Assembly (NCBI RefSeq): GCF_022539505.1
Contig: NC_061514.1
Coordinates: 333,171,090 to 333,235,089 of the forward strand
Direction: 5' to 3'
DNA: 64,000 bases
DNA from: Lolium rigidum
Lineage: Eukaryota; Streptophyta; Magnoliopsida; Poales; Poaceae
Made by a program: the position numbers and the translations under genes. The notes under the pieces were generated by a model, which saw only the letters and a list, made by a program, of their open reading frames with translations, did no database searches and was not told where the DNA came from. Positions 35,814 to 48,098 of this stretch are shown here, one piece after another. Numbering within the stretch: position 1 is the first letter of the stretch; every line of letters starts with the position of its first letter.

Positions 35814-35912
35814 CCCCGGCAACGGCGCCGGAAAATATGCTTGGTGCGTAGTTGACGTGGGAGTTAGAAATCTTTGTGGTGTAGCTTTTCTTCGGTTCCC
35901 GGCAACGGCGCC
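35814..35912 (-). promoter_or_regulatory. Duplicated tRNA-Asp primer-binding sites of element E
   Basis: Two copies of GGCGCCGTTGCCGGG (minus strand) lie 84 bp apart, at 35814-35829 and 35898-35912, each followed by GCATATTTTCC context. The copy at 35898 is the one next to the LTR end at 35925. The sequence right of the first gap (30687-30756) carries the proximal copy and the start of the spacer. Confidence 0.8.
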
Positions 35913-35924
35913 GGAAAATATGCT

Positions 35925-37530
35925 TGATGGCGTGTATTTCACACGTTCGTTGGGCAACCCCAAGAGGAAGGTATGATGAGCACAGCAGCAAGTTTTCCCT
36001 CGGAAAGAAACCAAGGTTTATCGAACCAGGAGGAGCCAAGAAGCACGTTGAAGGTTGATGGCGGCGGGATGTAGTGCGGCGCAACACCGGAGATTCCGGC
36101 GCCAATGTGGAACCTGCACAACACAACCAAAGTACTTTGCCCCAACGAAACAAGTGAGGTTGTCAATCTCACCGGCTTGCTGTAACAAAGGATTAACCGT
36201 ATTGTGTGGAAGATGATTGTTTGCAGAGAAAACAAGTAAAAACAAGTATTGCAGTAGATTGTATTTCGAGTAAAGAGAATTGGACCGGGGTCCACAGTTC
36301 ACTAGAGGTGTCTCTCCCATAAGACGAACAGCATGTTGGGTGAACAAATTACAGTTGGGCAATTGACAAATAAAGAGAGCATGACCATGCACATACATAT
36401 CATGATGAGTATAGTGAGATTTAATTGGGCATTACGACAAAGTACATAGACCGCCATCCAACCGCATCTATGCCTAAAAAGTCCACCTTCGAGGTTATCA
36501 TCCGAACCCCCTCCGGTATTAAGTTGCAAAGCAACGAGACAATTGCATTAAGTATGGTGCGTAATGTAATCAACAACTACATCCTTAGACATAGCATCAA
36601 TGTTTTATCCCTAGTGGCAACGAGCACAACACAACCTTAGAACTTTCCGTCACTCGTCCCAGGTGTCAATGCAGGCATGAACCCACTATCGAGCATAAGT
36701 ACTCCCTCTTGGAGTTAAAAGTAAAAACTTGGCCAGAGCCTCTACTAGTAACGGAGAGCATGCAAGATCATAAACAACACATAAGCATAACTTTGATAAT
36801 CAACATAACAAGTATTCTCTATTCATCGGATCCCAACAAACGCAACATATAGAATTACATATAGATGATCTTGATCATGATAGGCAGCTCACAAGATCCG
36901 ACAATGATAGCACAATGGGGAGAAGACAACCATCTAGCTACTGCTATGGACCCATAGTCCAGGGGTAGACTACTCACTCATCACTCCGGAGGCGACCATG
37001 GCGGTGTAGAGTCCTCCGGGAGATGATTCCCCTCTCCGGCAGGGTGCCGGAGGCGATCTCCAGGATCCCCCGAGATGGGATCGGCGGCGACGGCGTCTCA
37101 GTAATGTTTTCCGTATCGTGGCTCTCGGTACTGGAAGTTTCGTCACGGAGGCTTTAAGTAGGCGGAAGGGCAAGTCGAGAGGCGGCACAGGGGGCCCAAA
37201 CCACAGGCCGGCGCGGCCAGGGGTGGGGCCGCGCCGCCCTAGGGTTTGGCCACCCCGTGGCCCCTCTTCGTCTCGTCTTCGGACTTCTGGAAGCTTCGTG
37301 AGAAAATAGGCCTCTGGGCTTTTATTTCGTCCAATTCCGAGAATATTTCTTTACTAGGATTTCTGAAACCAAAAACAGCAGAAAACAGCAACTGGCACTT
37401 CGGCATCTTGTTAATAGGTTAGTTCCGAGAAAATGCACGAATATGACATAAAGTGTGCATAAAACATGTAGATAACATCAATAATGTGGCATGGAACACA
37501 AGAAATTATCGATACGTTGGAGACGTATCA
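35925..37530 (-). repeat. Element E 5' LTR
   Basis: 1606 bp with the same ends as 30757-32356. The five bases beyond it (GTGGC at 37531) belong to the LTR of fragment H and would be the target duplication; its partner is hidden by the gap side. Confidence 0.9.
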
Positions 37531-38397
37531 GTGGCTTACAGGGGAAGAAACCCTAATGGCATCTTTGAACAGACAAACTACTTTACAAAGTTACTTTAAT
37601 CATAGGTGACACTGGTATCTTCTTTAATCAGGGAGGCTGACGTCCTCCGGTTGCTTTTGGCGTCACCTTCTTCTTTGGCGTCAGGGCTTCGTTTAAAGCT
37701 ACTTTGCTTAGGTCACCCTTGTCCTCTACCTCTTGAGAGAATCTTTGACCAGTCCTGCCGACGTGCTGCAGTGCACCTCTTACCGGCAGTCCGGTGTCTT
37801 CTTAGCTCATACCGGTATGCCTCTCTTTGGGGATACCTGTATAGATTTACTTAGCCCAAAAAGCTTATCCGGAATGAACTTCAAACCGGTATCTTGATGG
37901 CTCAAACCATCCGGTTTGGCATGCCTTTGGCATACCGGGGGTCATCCCCCCAACATTAGTCCCCGAAGATGGTATAGTCCGGTGGATTTTATCCGACGGA
38001 CCATGCCAGTTTCCCATATTACAGGGTACCGGTTTAGTCATTCCGGCATCCTGCTCAGCTCTTCCGGCGTCTTTGCCTTAGCTTCTTTCTGTTACCTTCC
38101 GGATTCTTCCGGTATCTTATGATATTAAACTCCTCCTCGGCGAAGTCGAGAATTTCTCGGGTACGGTGCCTGTCAGAGACATGCGCACTGTATCTGACGC
38201 GCCAGTGCCAGGGGTCACTTCCCTTCGGCTTCTGCGCCTGCATTTATAGCACCGCACCGGATCCCCGCTGCCGTTCCGAATCCGTGCGGCCTCCCTGTGG
38301 CATTTTATTTTCCGCGCGTGTATCATCGCGCCACGTGGCGGCCCACAAACTGAACCGCCGCGGCCCAGCGGTTGCCAGCCCACTATCTCTTCTTCTA
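37531..38397 (-). mobile_element. Fragment H: end of a second B-like Tat Gypsy element
   Basis: 37531-37955 is the reverse complement of the first part of a B-type LTR, including ATGCCTTTGGCATACCGGGG and the LTR start at 37955. 37956-38397 matches, in reverse, the element B region before its 3' LTR, beginning with the PPT. Truncated on the left by E and on the right by element I. No ORF of its own. Confidence 0.85.
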
Positions 38398-38940
38398 TCG
38401 AGGGTGCTCCTCGGCAATGCCCTCCGATAGGGGCTTAGGGTTGATGGAATCCTGCAAGCTGACACGAGACATCGGTTCACAGACAAGCGGGGAGAGCGAT
38501 TTACCCAGGTTCGGGGCCCTCGATGAGGTAAAACCCTTACGTCCTGCCTGTCTGTTCTTGATTATAATGATAATGGGTTACAATGGGGTGCCGAATAGTT
38601 CGGCTGTGATCTCGTCGAGATGGCTAAGTACTAGGGTAACCTAGCTCTAAGCTTATGTTGGCTAAGATCGCTAAGATTGGTTGTTTTTTCCTAGGCAGCC
38701 CCTCTCCTGGCCTTTATATAGGAGGCCAGGTCTCAAGAGGTCTAATCGAGTACGACTAGGTTTACAGTAGATCTATCTCTAAACTTTCCTTGTTCGGCTC
38801 CTTTCGTGCCTTGTTCTTCAAGGAATCTTCCGCTGCATCGGCCTAGTGACCCACCTTGCCATCGGGTACCTTCATGGGCCTCCAGCTGGACCGTATAGGG
38901 TAGAGCAACGTCGGTTACTCGAAGGGTAGTGCCCACGTCA
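38398..38940 (-). repeat. Element I 3' LTR
   Basis: About 540 bp. The minus-strand start TGACGTGGGCACTACC is at 38940, right after the PPT (minus strand ACACTCGGGGGCTAC). The outer end near 38398 is defined by loss of similarity to element B and is approximate. TATA box on the minus strand at 38713-38720 (TATATAAA). Confidence 0.75.
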
Positions 38941-39860
38941 GTAGCCCCCGAGTGTCTAGCCGAACTTAGTTCGGGTAGAGACTGAAGCATGTCTTCTTCC
39001 GATGTCCTTCTCCTCAATCGTTCTTGTTTTCCTTCTGTCTGCATCATCTTCTTCTATCGGGTGCGTGTCAGCACTCCCGATGGGAGTAGCCCCCGAGTCT
39101 AGGTACGGATGCTTGCAATCCGTGCATAGACTCAAGTTGTACCACTCGAACATTTTCCTCTGCCGAAGTTTTTCTGCAAGTCTTCGTAGGTCATCCGATA
39201 TATTTTCCTCATGCAAGGGATAATGAGTAACGTGCCCAACTTTTGCTGGTTAACTGCCGACGGCAAAACAACGTTACCCTACACAGAATCAAGTCCCCGG
39301 GCATGATCCTGGAGTGCGAAAAAAGTTCTGTCGGGTGCGCGTCCGGCCGCTCCCGATGGGAGTAGCCCCCGAGTCTGGGCACGGGTGCTCGCAACCGGGT
39401 GCAGACTCGAGTCGAACAATTATCTCTTCTTTCAAGGCCTTCTTTTCTTTTTCTTCGAGTCCTCATTTTGTCGGGTGCGCACTCAGCGCTCCCGATGGGA
39501 GTAGCCCCCGAGTCTAAGTGCAGATGCTTTGCAATCTGTGCATAGACTCAAGTTCACCATCCGATACTTTTTTCATTCCTTCGACTGTCTTTGACAGCGC
39601 CCATGATGTCACTGATGACGCACCACTGCCGTGGCTCGATTGACAAGACTTGACCTAACGGGCCCACCCTAGTTCTGCGTGGGCAGTTTTTAGGATTTGA
39701 CCAGTGCACGCGCAGCGACCGAGGCGTTTCCTCGATTTTCGCGCGACGTGGGAATAATGGGCCGCCAGTTCCATTCCCTTTTCGAGCGCCACGTGTACAG
39801 CCATATCCGCTCCACCTCCCACGACGTCTGTGGAGTTATGGCCACGATCTCACGCAAATT
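38941..39860 (-). other. Element I 3' region with repeated PPT-like cassettes
   Basis: The word GTAGCCCCCGAGT occurs at 38941, 39088, 39362 and 39502, the last three preceded by CTCCCGATGGGA. Only the first touches the LTR. From about 39600 the sequence becomes the promoter region of the antisense gene. Confidence 0.75.
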
Positions 39861-39868
39861 CTTATGGC

Positions 39869-39875
39869 ATAAATA
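39869..39875 (+). promoter_or_regulatory. TATA-like box of element I antisense gene
   Basis: ATAAATA in GGCATAAATAGAGGG, about 100 bp before the ATG at 39975, a normal plant core-promoter spacing. Confidence 0.6.
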
Positions 39876-39974
39876 GAGGGCTTCCTCGTTTTTACTTTTC
39901 ACGCCTCTCACTGCTCATCTTCTTGCTCAAGCCTTCTTGCCTCCTCTGCTCCTTCTTCAGAAGCTCTGTACGCC

Positions 39975-42466
39975 ATGGGCAAGAAGAAGAACACCAGTAC
40001 CTCGGACGCGGCCAAAGTCAGCCGCAACTGGAGCGCCTCCGCTATCTCCAGCCGCGATGTGAACAAACTGCGCTCCCTCGGCTTCATCTCCGCATCTGAG
40101 GATGACATCCGTCTCCCAGGTGCTATTTCTCGCCCACAGCCTCCGAAGGGCTTCACCGTTATGTTTGTTCCCTTGCTGTTTCGTGGCCTCTCTCTTCCTG
40201 CCCACGAATTCCTTCGCTCCCTTCTATTCTTCTACGGGATCCAGCTTTGGCAGCTGATCCCAAATTCCATTTTGCATCTCTCTATCTTTATTACCGTCTG
40301 TGAGGCCTTCCTTGGCATTGATCCCCACTGGGGTCTTTGGAGAAAGATTTTTTATATGAAGCGTCACAACGACAGCAATGGCCCCCCCGTCGTCGGTGGC
40401 GTTGGCTTTGTTGTCAGGAAGGAAGTCGATTACTTCGACTATCCAATGAAGGAATCCGTCTAGGGCTGGCGCAACAAATGGTTCTACCTGCGAGACCCTG
40501 TGGTGCACGGGCAGCGCTCAAACCTTCCCCCTTTCGAAGATGTCTTGATAGCTAAGCCGAAGAAGTCCTCGCGAAACACCCTTTCTCCCGAAGAGAGGGT
40601 GGTAGCTGACAGGCTTTTTGACCAAGTCGTCATTTTGAAGAATACGGGGGGCTTGACGATGTGCGGCACTGAAGTAGTCTCAGTGTTCCTGCAACGTCGA
40701 GTACAGCCACTAATGTCTCGTCCCCACCAATTATGGCTTTACACTGGCAAAAGCGACAAGTCCAGGGTTATCTCTGCCGACCTTTCGGCTGAGGAGCTCC
40801 GAGACGAAGTCCGCCGTCTGACGTGCCTCAGCATGAAGGACAATATTATCTTGACATCGGCTCGTCCTCCTTATGATCTTCACCATCTTCCAACTGAGGT
40901 AATTTTTCACCGTTTTTTTTGCTTGTTGTTGTTGCTTCTATCTTTTACTGCGCTTTACAGGCCTTCTTCTCCCGACAGGCCCCCTCCGTTGCTCAATGCT
41001 ACCCTCCTCCACCCGAAAGTGGCATGGAGCCGGAGGATGATGATGACGACTCGGAGGAGACCGAAGATGTCCAACACGCCCTTGAGGACAGTGACGTTCA
41101 AGAAGGAGATGTTGTCGAGGACGATGCCTTCGTTAGGAGCAGGCGACGCAAGCAGGTACACGACGATTTTATTACAACGGCTGAATCAAGTCCTAGCGGA
41201 CAGGATGATGATGCTGTTAGGACCGCTTCGCCTCCTCCTATCCAGGAAAGTTCGACAGGTTTTTTCGCTGCTGAAGATGACCTGGACCTGTAAGCATTTT
41301 TAGCCCTTCCCTGACGTACTTTTTGCCGTCTTGTATGCTAATTGCACATTCTTCTTAAGTAGCTCTGATGATGACGATGAAGTTCCTCTTGTGAAGAGGG
41401 CTAAATTATCTATTGGAAGAAAGGCATCAGCTTCGGAGCCGAATCCTTCGCCTGCCAAGTCGATGCCTCCCACAAGGACGGTCGTGGAGAAAATTCCTGT
41501 GTCGAAGGTTATCCCTCCTAGCGATGCTCCTACTTCATCGGCTGGCCGTGACCACGTAAGTATTTAATCTATCTTGCTTTTGCTGAGTTTCTTTTGTCGA
41601 CTGAATCCCCTTGACTTCTCTTACTTCAGCCAATTTACGCCACAGTCGACGCTGTAGTAGATTTTGCCGAGCAGTTTACCCGACTCGAGGCTGAAAACAC
41701 CCAGCTTCGAAAGACTGTCAAATCTTCGGCTGATCAGGTGCTAGAGGCCAACAGGCTTGCCACCGACGCCAAGAATGAAAATGTCTTGTTGAAGGAGGCG
41801 CTGAAGAAACTGAAGCGACAGATGAAGGATGAACAAGATGCCAGGCGCGCGGCAGTGATTGCAACCGACAAGAAGGAAGGCGTTCTCCGCGAATCCATCA
41901 AGGAGTTATTGGGTAAAATTCTTGACACATTCCTTTTTTCTTTCTTGGTGTTGCCTTACTGTCTACTGATCTGTCTTCCTTTCAGAGGCTGCCAATATGA
42001 CCGTCACCCGACGCCACCAACTCCGAGAGGACTCTACAGCCGATGCCCTGTCGCTTGCTGCTGAGTCTAATGTCCAAGTCCTTGGACTTCTGCAAAACAC
42101 TAAAGGGGCATTGTCGAGGCTATACTCGATGATCTTCCCGAAACAGAAGAAGGACAAGAGTCTTGGCGAGATGGCGGATGCTTTTCTTGTTGATTCTTCC
42201 GAACCTGTGGAGGTACTGAAACGCCGCTCCCGCTTGTTTGGGGCGGTTCTTACTTTCCAGCTGCTAATGGGTCATGGGATGGGGTCTGAATTGGAGAAGT
42301 TATCTAAGGCATTGCCTGTCGATGATGACAACCATTTAGTCGACCTTGAGCCTTTCAAAAGATCGGCGGTAACTTCGTGCCAATCAACTCCTCGAAGCCG
42401 GTAGATGAAGCACAAGCCAAGCCTATTCCCGAATCTGCCCTCGGCTCATCATCGGCGAACCCTTGA
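39975..42466 (+). pseudogene. Antisense gene (aORF) of element I, five exons, one in-frame TAG
   Basis: Exons with GT-AG junctions and matching phases: 39975-40898, 40961-41289, 41360-41555, 41630-41912 and 41986-42466. Exon 1 encodes a basic leader (MGKKKNTSTSDAAKVSRNW) and the plant transposon domain with FRGLSLPAHEFLRSLLFFYG and IFITVCEAFLGIDPHWGLW. One in-frame TAG at 40461 interrupts it; the surrounding reading is otherwise intact and the codon fits a C-to-T change of CAG. Exon 2 is strongly acidic, exon 3 Ser/Pro-rich, exon 4 a coiled coil (about 90 residues). Exon 5 shifts frame near 42360 before the stop at 42464. Function is unknown. It is homologous in layout to the genes in B and J. 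Confidence 0.85.
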
Positions 42467-42647
42467 ACTCTTGCTTGACTTATTGTAAATAAGATCAACC
42501 GTAATCTGACTTAGTCCTGTTTTATTTTGGCTCTGTTGCCAATTCGAACATCCTTTTGAATGTATCATATATGCCAAGCGCTCCCGATGGGAGTTTTTAT
42601 GTTAATGCTGGTCTGAATGCTGGTCTGAACTGGGAACTGTACTGCAG

Positions 42648-43435
42648 ATTCCTTCATCTTCTTCCCGTGCCGAGCTTTTTCCAAATCCTTTGAGTAACGA
42701 TGAATCAGACCTTGTTCGCCGCTTACGTGACCAAGTGTCTTGTCTAAATAAAGACATCACTTCTCTTCGCGCGATGGCAGCCCTGGTGAAGAAAAAGGGG
42801 GAGATAGCGACTGCTATCGAACAATACGCTCTCGATGGTCTTCATGTTGCTACCGAAAGTTTGGGCTGTAAGTATTAGCCCATCTTCTGATTCATGACAT
42901 AGCTTGAATGTTCTTTTAACTGACATTTGTTCCTTTCCAGTCGTAGCTTCAGATGCAACTGAGGAGAACAAGAAGATCCATGAAGAGGTCGAGGCGATGA
43001 CTGACGTTGCGCACCCGAAGCACGATTTATGGCTGCATCGTCCGAAGGCCGTTGTCATGGCGAAGTTTAAGTACCGGGTGGGGAAGGCGCATTATGACTT
43101 TGATAAGTTCCACGCTCATCTCACGATGGTTTGGAACACCTTGTTCCCTCTGGACCAAGCACCCGAAACTTTATCTGCCCTGTTCACCCGATTCAAGTCT
43201 CCCGAAAGGATTCGACAGTTGGTGCGGAAAGAACTCCTGGCTGGTGCTGAGCTTGCCTTTGCTTCGATATTGGCGTGCCACCCGTATTTAGATGGGAGTC
43301 GTAGCAAACACTGAGAGGAGTTTAGGCCAATATTATGATGTTGCTAGAGGTCCTGCTTACACCATTGTTTCTCGGATGGAGTCATGCCTTGAGAAGGATC
43401 TGAAGGCCCACTGGGACCGGGGAGCCCGATCATGA
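42648..43435 (+). pseudogene. Second antisense coding segment of element I
   Basis: Two exons: 42648-42867 (preceded by TACTGCAG, followed by GTAAGT) and 42942-43435. They encode a coiled-coil start (LVRRLRDQVSCLNKDITSL) and a conserved domain with MVWNTLFPLDQAPETLSAL and RIRQLVRKELLAGAELAF; a shift near 43293 precedes the end. The first exon has an acceptor but no start codon, so it is either an alternative 3' end of the upstream gene or part of a second transcript. The same domain exists in element J at 55565-55951. Confidence 0.65.
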
Positions 43436-43987
43436 ATGTAATAGTCTTATACCTGCATATGATTGTTTTGTATAAATTTACTGCGTACGTTGCACGCTGT
43501 GTTAGTTTGATTGATATTGTCGAGGGCGGCTGAGTGATCAGTTCAACCTGCTCTCTCGACGACTTCGTTGAATTATGCAATGTTATTGCGAAGCCTGTAT
43601 GTTCATTTTGTAAGAGCGAGACCCGTCGACTTAGTCGAGGGAATTAGACGCTTGGCTTCGTCACACGGTGCACCGGTTTGAGCCTTATTTTGTGATAATG
43701 TAACCATCGACTGCAGCACTCGTGTATTTTCTCGAGGCTTGGATTGGTTGTTTTTGTGCATCATTAATCTTAGCTCTCGTTGAGAGTATTTAATTAATGA
43801 CACCGTGTAAGCGTATTTTTTAGGCCAGCGCTCCCGATGGGAGTAAGAGCCAATGGCAGGGCCTCATACGGTATGTTCGGGTGATAAGGCCTGGAGCAAG
43901 AAAAAAGGTAGAAAACCTGATTAGAACTTTTATTCATAGTGCAAAAGCAACCTTAAGGGCTGTCGAGTAATTAAAAACAATTGTATC
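43436..43987. other. Noncoding DNA between antisense segment and pol end of element I
   Basis: About 550 bp without a coding frame, where the antisense and sense transcripts converge. It contains one more GCTCCCGATGGGAGTA cassette at about 43832 and a minus-strand ATGAATAAAAG near 43930, a plausible poly(A) signal for the sense transcript. Confidence 0.55.
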
Positions 43988-44160
43988 CTATGTATAGAAC
44001 CGTCGCAAATGTGCGATGTTCCATGGATTCTCAACGTCTTTTCTCGAAGGCTGGGTTTTTGAGCCGATAGGCTCCTCCTGGTATCACTTCGGTGACGATA
44101 TACGGTCCTTCCCATGGGGATTCGAGTTTCAAGGGTCTCTCTTGCTTCAGCCGAAGTACC
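43988..44160 (-). pseudogene. Integrase C-terminal end of element I pol
   Basis: The minus strand reads LKLESPWEGPYIVTEV and GGAYRL, matching in kind the C-terminal WEGPFIV region of element B integrase. After a frame change at 44043-44046, ENPWNIAHLRRFYT follows, with stop at 43988. The change lies at a CGAG where CAG would keep the frame. The rest of pol is cut off by element F. Confidence 0.8.
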
Positions 44161-45749
44161 TGATGGCGTGTATTTCACACGTTCGTTGGGCAACCCCAAG
44201 AGGAAGGTATGATGCGCACAGCAGCAAGTTTTCCCTCAGAAAGAAACCAAGGTTTATCGAACCAGGAGGAGCCAAGAAGCACGTTGAAGGTTGATGGCGG
44301 CGGGATGTAGTGCGGCGCAACACCAGAGATTCCGGCGCCAACGTGGAACCTGCACAACACAACCAAGCTACTTTGCCCCAACGAAACAGTGAGGTTGTCA
44401 ATCTCACCGGCTTGCTGTAACAAAGGATTAACCGTATTGTGTGGAAGATGATTGTTTGCGAGAGAAAACAGTAGAAACAAGTATTGCGAGTAGATTGTAT
44501 TTCGAGTAAAGAGAATTGGACCGGGGTCCACAGTTCACTAGAGGTGTCTCTCCCATAAGACGAACAGACATGTTGGGTGAACAAATTACAGTTGGGCAAT
44601 TGACAAATAAAGAGAGCATGACAATGCACATACATATCATGATGAGTATAGTGAGATTTAATTGGGCATTACGACAAAGTACATAGACCGCCATCCAAGC
44701 TGCATCTATGCCTAAAAAGTCCACCTTCAGGTTATCATCCGAACCCCCTCCGAGTATTAAGTTGCAAGCAACGAGACAATTGCATTAAGTATGGTGCGTA
44801 ATGTAATCAACAACTACATCCTTAGACATAGCATCAATGTTTTATCCCTAGTGGCAACAGCACAACACAACCTTAGAACTTTACGTCATCGTCCCGGTGT
44901 CAATGCGGGCATGAACCCACTATCGAGCATAAGTACTCCCTCTTGGAGTTAAAAGCATCTACTTGGCCGGAGCATCTACTAATAACGGAGAGCATGCAAG
45001 ATCATAAACAACACATAAGCATAACTTTGATAATCAACATAACAAGTATTCTCTATTCATCGGATCCCAACAAACGCAACATATAGAATTACATATAGAT
45101 GATCTTGATCATGATAGGCAGCTCACAAGATCCGACAATGATAGCACAATGGGGAGAAGACAACCATCTAGCTACTGCTATGGACCCATAGTCCAGGGGT
45201 AGACTACTCACTCATCGCTCCGGAGGCGACCATGGCGGTGTAGAGTCCTCCGGGAGATGATTCCCCTCTCCGGCAGGGTGCCGGAGGCGATCTCCGGGAT
45301 CCCCCGAGATGGGATCGGCGGCGACGGCGTCTCAGTAATGTTTTCCGTATCGTGGCTCTCGGTGCGGGGGTTTCGTCACGGAGGCTATTTGTAGGCGGAA
45401 GGGCAAGTCAAGAGGCGGCACAGGGGGCCCACACCACAGGCCGGCGCGGCCAAGGGGGGGCCGCGCCGCCTAGGGTTTGGCGCCCCGTGGCCCCTCTTCG
45501 TCTCTCCTTCGGACTTCTGGAAGCTTCGTGAGAAAATAGGCCTCTGGGCTTTTATTTCGTCCAATTCCGAGAATATTTCTTTACTAGGATTTCTGAAACC
45601 AAAAACAGCAACTGGCACTTCGGCATCTTGTTAATAGGTTAGTTCCAGAAAATGCACGAATATGATACAAAGTGTGCATAAAACATGTAGATAACATCAA
45701 TAATGTGGCATGGAACACAAGAAATTATCGATACGTTGGAGACGTATCA
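44161..45749 (-). repeat. Element F 3' LTR
   Basis: 1589 bp, same ends as the E LTRs. The PPT (reverse, GCATCCCCAAGCTTAG) adjoins at 45750, showing this is a 3' LTR. Confidence 0.9.
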
Positions 45750-47998
45750 GCATCCCCAAGCTTAGTTACGCTCGTCCCGAGCAGGTAAAACGATAACAAA
45801 GATAATTTCTGGAGTGACATGCCATCATAAACTTGATCATACTATTTGTAAAGCATATGTAGAGAATGCAGCGATCAAAACAATGTGTATGACATGAGTA
45901 AACAAGTGAATCATAAAGCAAAGACTTTTCATGAATAGCACTTCAAGACAAGCATCAATAAGTCTTGCATAAGAGTTAACTCATAAAGCAATAATTCGAA
46001 GTAAAGGTATTGAAGCAACACAAAAGAAGATTAAGTTTCAGCGAGTTGCTTTCAACTTGTAACATGTATATCTCATGGATATTGTCAACATAGAGTAATA
46101 TAATAAGTGCAATAAGCAAGCATGTAAGAATCAATGCACAGTTCACACAAGTGTTTGCTTCTTGAGGTGGAGAGAAATAGGTGAACTCGACTCAACATAA
46201 AAGTAAAGAGAATGGTCCTCATAGAGGAAAAGCATCGATTGCTATATTTGTGCTAGAGCTTTGATTTTGAAAACATGAAACAATTTTGTCAACGGTAGTA
46301 ATAAAGCATATGCATCATGTAAATTATATCTTATAAGTTGCAAGCCTCATGCATAGTGTACTAATAGTGCTCGCACCTTGTCCTAATTAGCTTGGACTAC
46401 CCGGATTATCACCGCAATACATATGCTTTAACCAAGTATCACAAAGGGGTACCTCTATGCCGCCTGTACAAAGGTCTAAGGAGAAAGCTCGCATTTGGAT
46501 TTCTCGCTTTTGATTATTCTCAACTTAGACATCCATACCGGGACAACATAGACAACGAGATAATGGACTCCTCTTTTAATGCTTTAAGCATTCAACAACA
46601 ATTAATTCTTTTCTCATTAGAGATTTGAGGATGTTTGTCCAAAACTGAAACTTCCACCATGGAACATGGCTTTAGTTAGCGGCCCAATGTTCTTCTCTCA
46701 CAATATGCATGCTCAAACCATTCAACTCGGTGTAGATCGCCCTTACTTCGAGACAAGACGAACATGCATAGCAACTCACATGAAATTCAACAATGAGTTG
46801 ATGGCGTTCCCAGATAAACATGGTTATCGCGCAACAAGCAACTTAATAAGAGATAAAGTGCATAATTACATATTCAATACCACAATAGTTTTTAAGCTAT
46901 TTGTCCCATGAGCTATATATTGCAAAGGTGAATGATGGAATTTTAAAGGTAGCACTCAAGCAATTTACTTTGGAATGGCTGGAAAATACCATGTAGTAGG
47001 TAGGTATGGTGGACACAAATGGCATAGTGGTTGGCTCAAGTATTTTGGATGCATGAGAAGTATTCCCTCTCGATACAAGGTTTAGGCTAGCAAGGTTATT
47101 TGAGGCAAACACAAGGATGAACTAGTACAGCAAAACTCACATAAAAGACATATTGAAAGCATTATAATACTCTATACCGTCTTCCTTGTTGTTCAAACTC
47201 AAAACTAGAAATTATCTAGACCTTAGAGAAACCAAATATGCAAACCAAATTTTAGCATGCTCTATGTATTTCTTCATTAATGGGTGCAAAGCATATGATG
47301 CAAGAGCTTAAACATGAGCACAACAATTGCCAAGTATCACATTACCCAAAACATTTATAGCAATTACTACATGTATCATTTTCCAATTCCAACCATATAA
47401 CAATTTAACGAAGGAGAAACTTCGCCATGAATACTATGAGTAGAAACCAAGGACATATTTGTCCATATGCTACAGCGGAGTGTGTATCTCTCCCATAAAG
47501 TGAATGCTAGGATCCATTTTATTCAAACAAAACAAAAACAAAAACAAACCGACGCTCCAAGAAAAAGCACATAAGATGTGGCCGAATAAAAATGTAGTTT
47601 CGGGGAGGAACCCGATAATTTGTTGATGAAGAAGGGGATGCCTTGGGCATCCCCAAGCTTAGACGCTTGAGTCTTCTTGATATATGCAGGGGTGAACCAC
47701 CGGGTGCATCCCCAAGCTTAGAGCTTTCACTCTCCTTGATCATGTTGCATCATACTCCTCTCTTGATCCTTGAAAACTTCCTCCACACCAAACTCGAAAC
47801 AACTCATTAGAGGGTTAGTGCACAATATAAATTGACATATTCAGAGGTGACACACTCATTCTTAACACTTCTGGACATTGCATAATGCTACTGGACATTA
47901 GTGGATCAAAGAAATTCATCCAACATAGCGAAAGAGGCAATGCGAAATAAAAGGCAGAATCTGTCAAAACAGAACAGTTCGTATTGACGAATTTTAAA
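44161..47998 (-). mobile_element. Element F: E-type non-autonomous Gypsy element, 5' part lost at gap
   Basis: Minus-strand copy with 3' LTR 44161-45749 and 2.25 kb of 3' internal noncoding DNA. It is nearly identical to the E region 32357-34606 and ends at the second gap. No ORF is retained; the 213-residue ORF would lie in the missing part. It inserted in the integrase end of element I (flank GTACC at 44156-44160). Confidence 0.87.
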
Positions 47999-48098
47999 NN
48001 NNNNNNNNNNNNNNNNNNNNNNNNNNNNNNNNNNNNNNNNNNNNNNNNNNNNNNNNNNNNNNNNNNNNNNNNNNNNNNNNNNNNNNNNNNNNNNNNNN
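47999..48098. other. Assembly gap (100 N)
   Basis: Exactly 100 Ns between two arms of the same repeat in opposite orientation. Both arms are missing their 5' internal part and 5' LTR, so many kilobases may be absent. Confidence 0.95.

Larger units (their letters stand above)
30687..37530 (-). mobile_element. Element E: non-autonomous Gypsy element in tandem LTR-internal-LTR-internal form
   Basis: Reading on the minus strand: LTR (37530-35925), PBS region, orphan ORF, long noncoding part, PPT (AAGCTTGGGGATGC at 32357), LTR (32356-30757), then again PBS and the beginning of a second internal domain up to the gap. The middle LTR is thus both the 3' LTR of one unit and the 5' LTR of the next. 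No gag, protease, RT or integrase is recognised in the complete internal unit (about 3.6 kb). E inserted in the LTR of fragment H at 37531. Confidence 0.85.
38398..44160 (-). mobile_element. Element I: Tat-type Gypsy element with antisense genes, 5' part missing
   Basis: Minus-strand element. From right to left: integrase C-terminus (44160-43988), a long region with antisense genes on the plus strand (39975-43435), repeated PPT-like motifs, and the 3' LTR (38398-38940). Truncated on the right by element F at 44161. The order pol, antisense gene, LTR is the same as in element B, but LTR and sequence are of another family. Confidence 0.82.

Noticed and set aside
35688..36398. Long minus-strand ORFs inside LTRs of E, F and G (for example 145-190 codons)
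   Set aside because: They span the PBS/LTR boundary or LTR interior and shift with every indel; noncoding LTR sequence.
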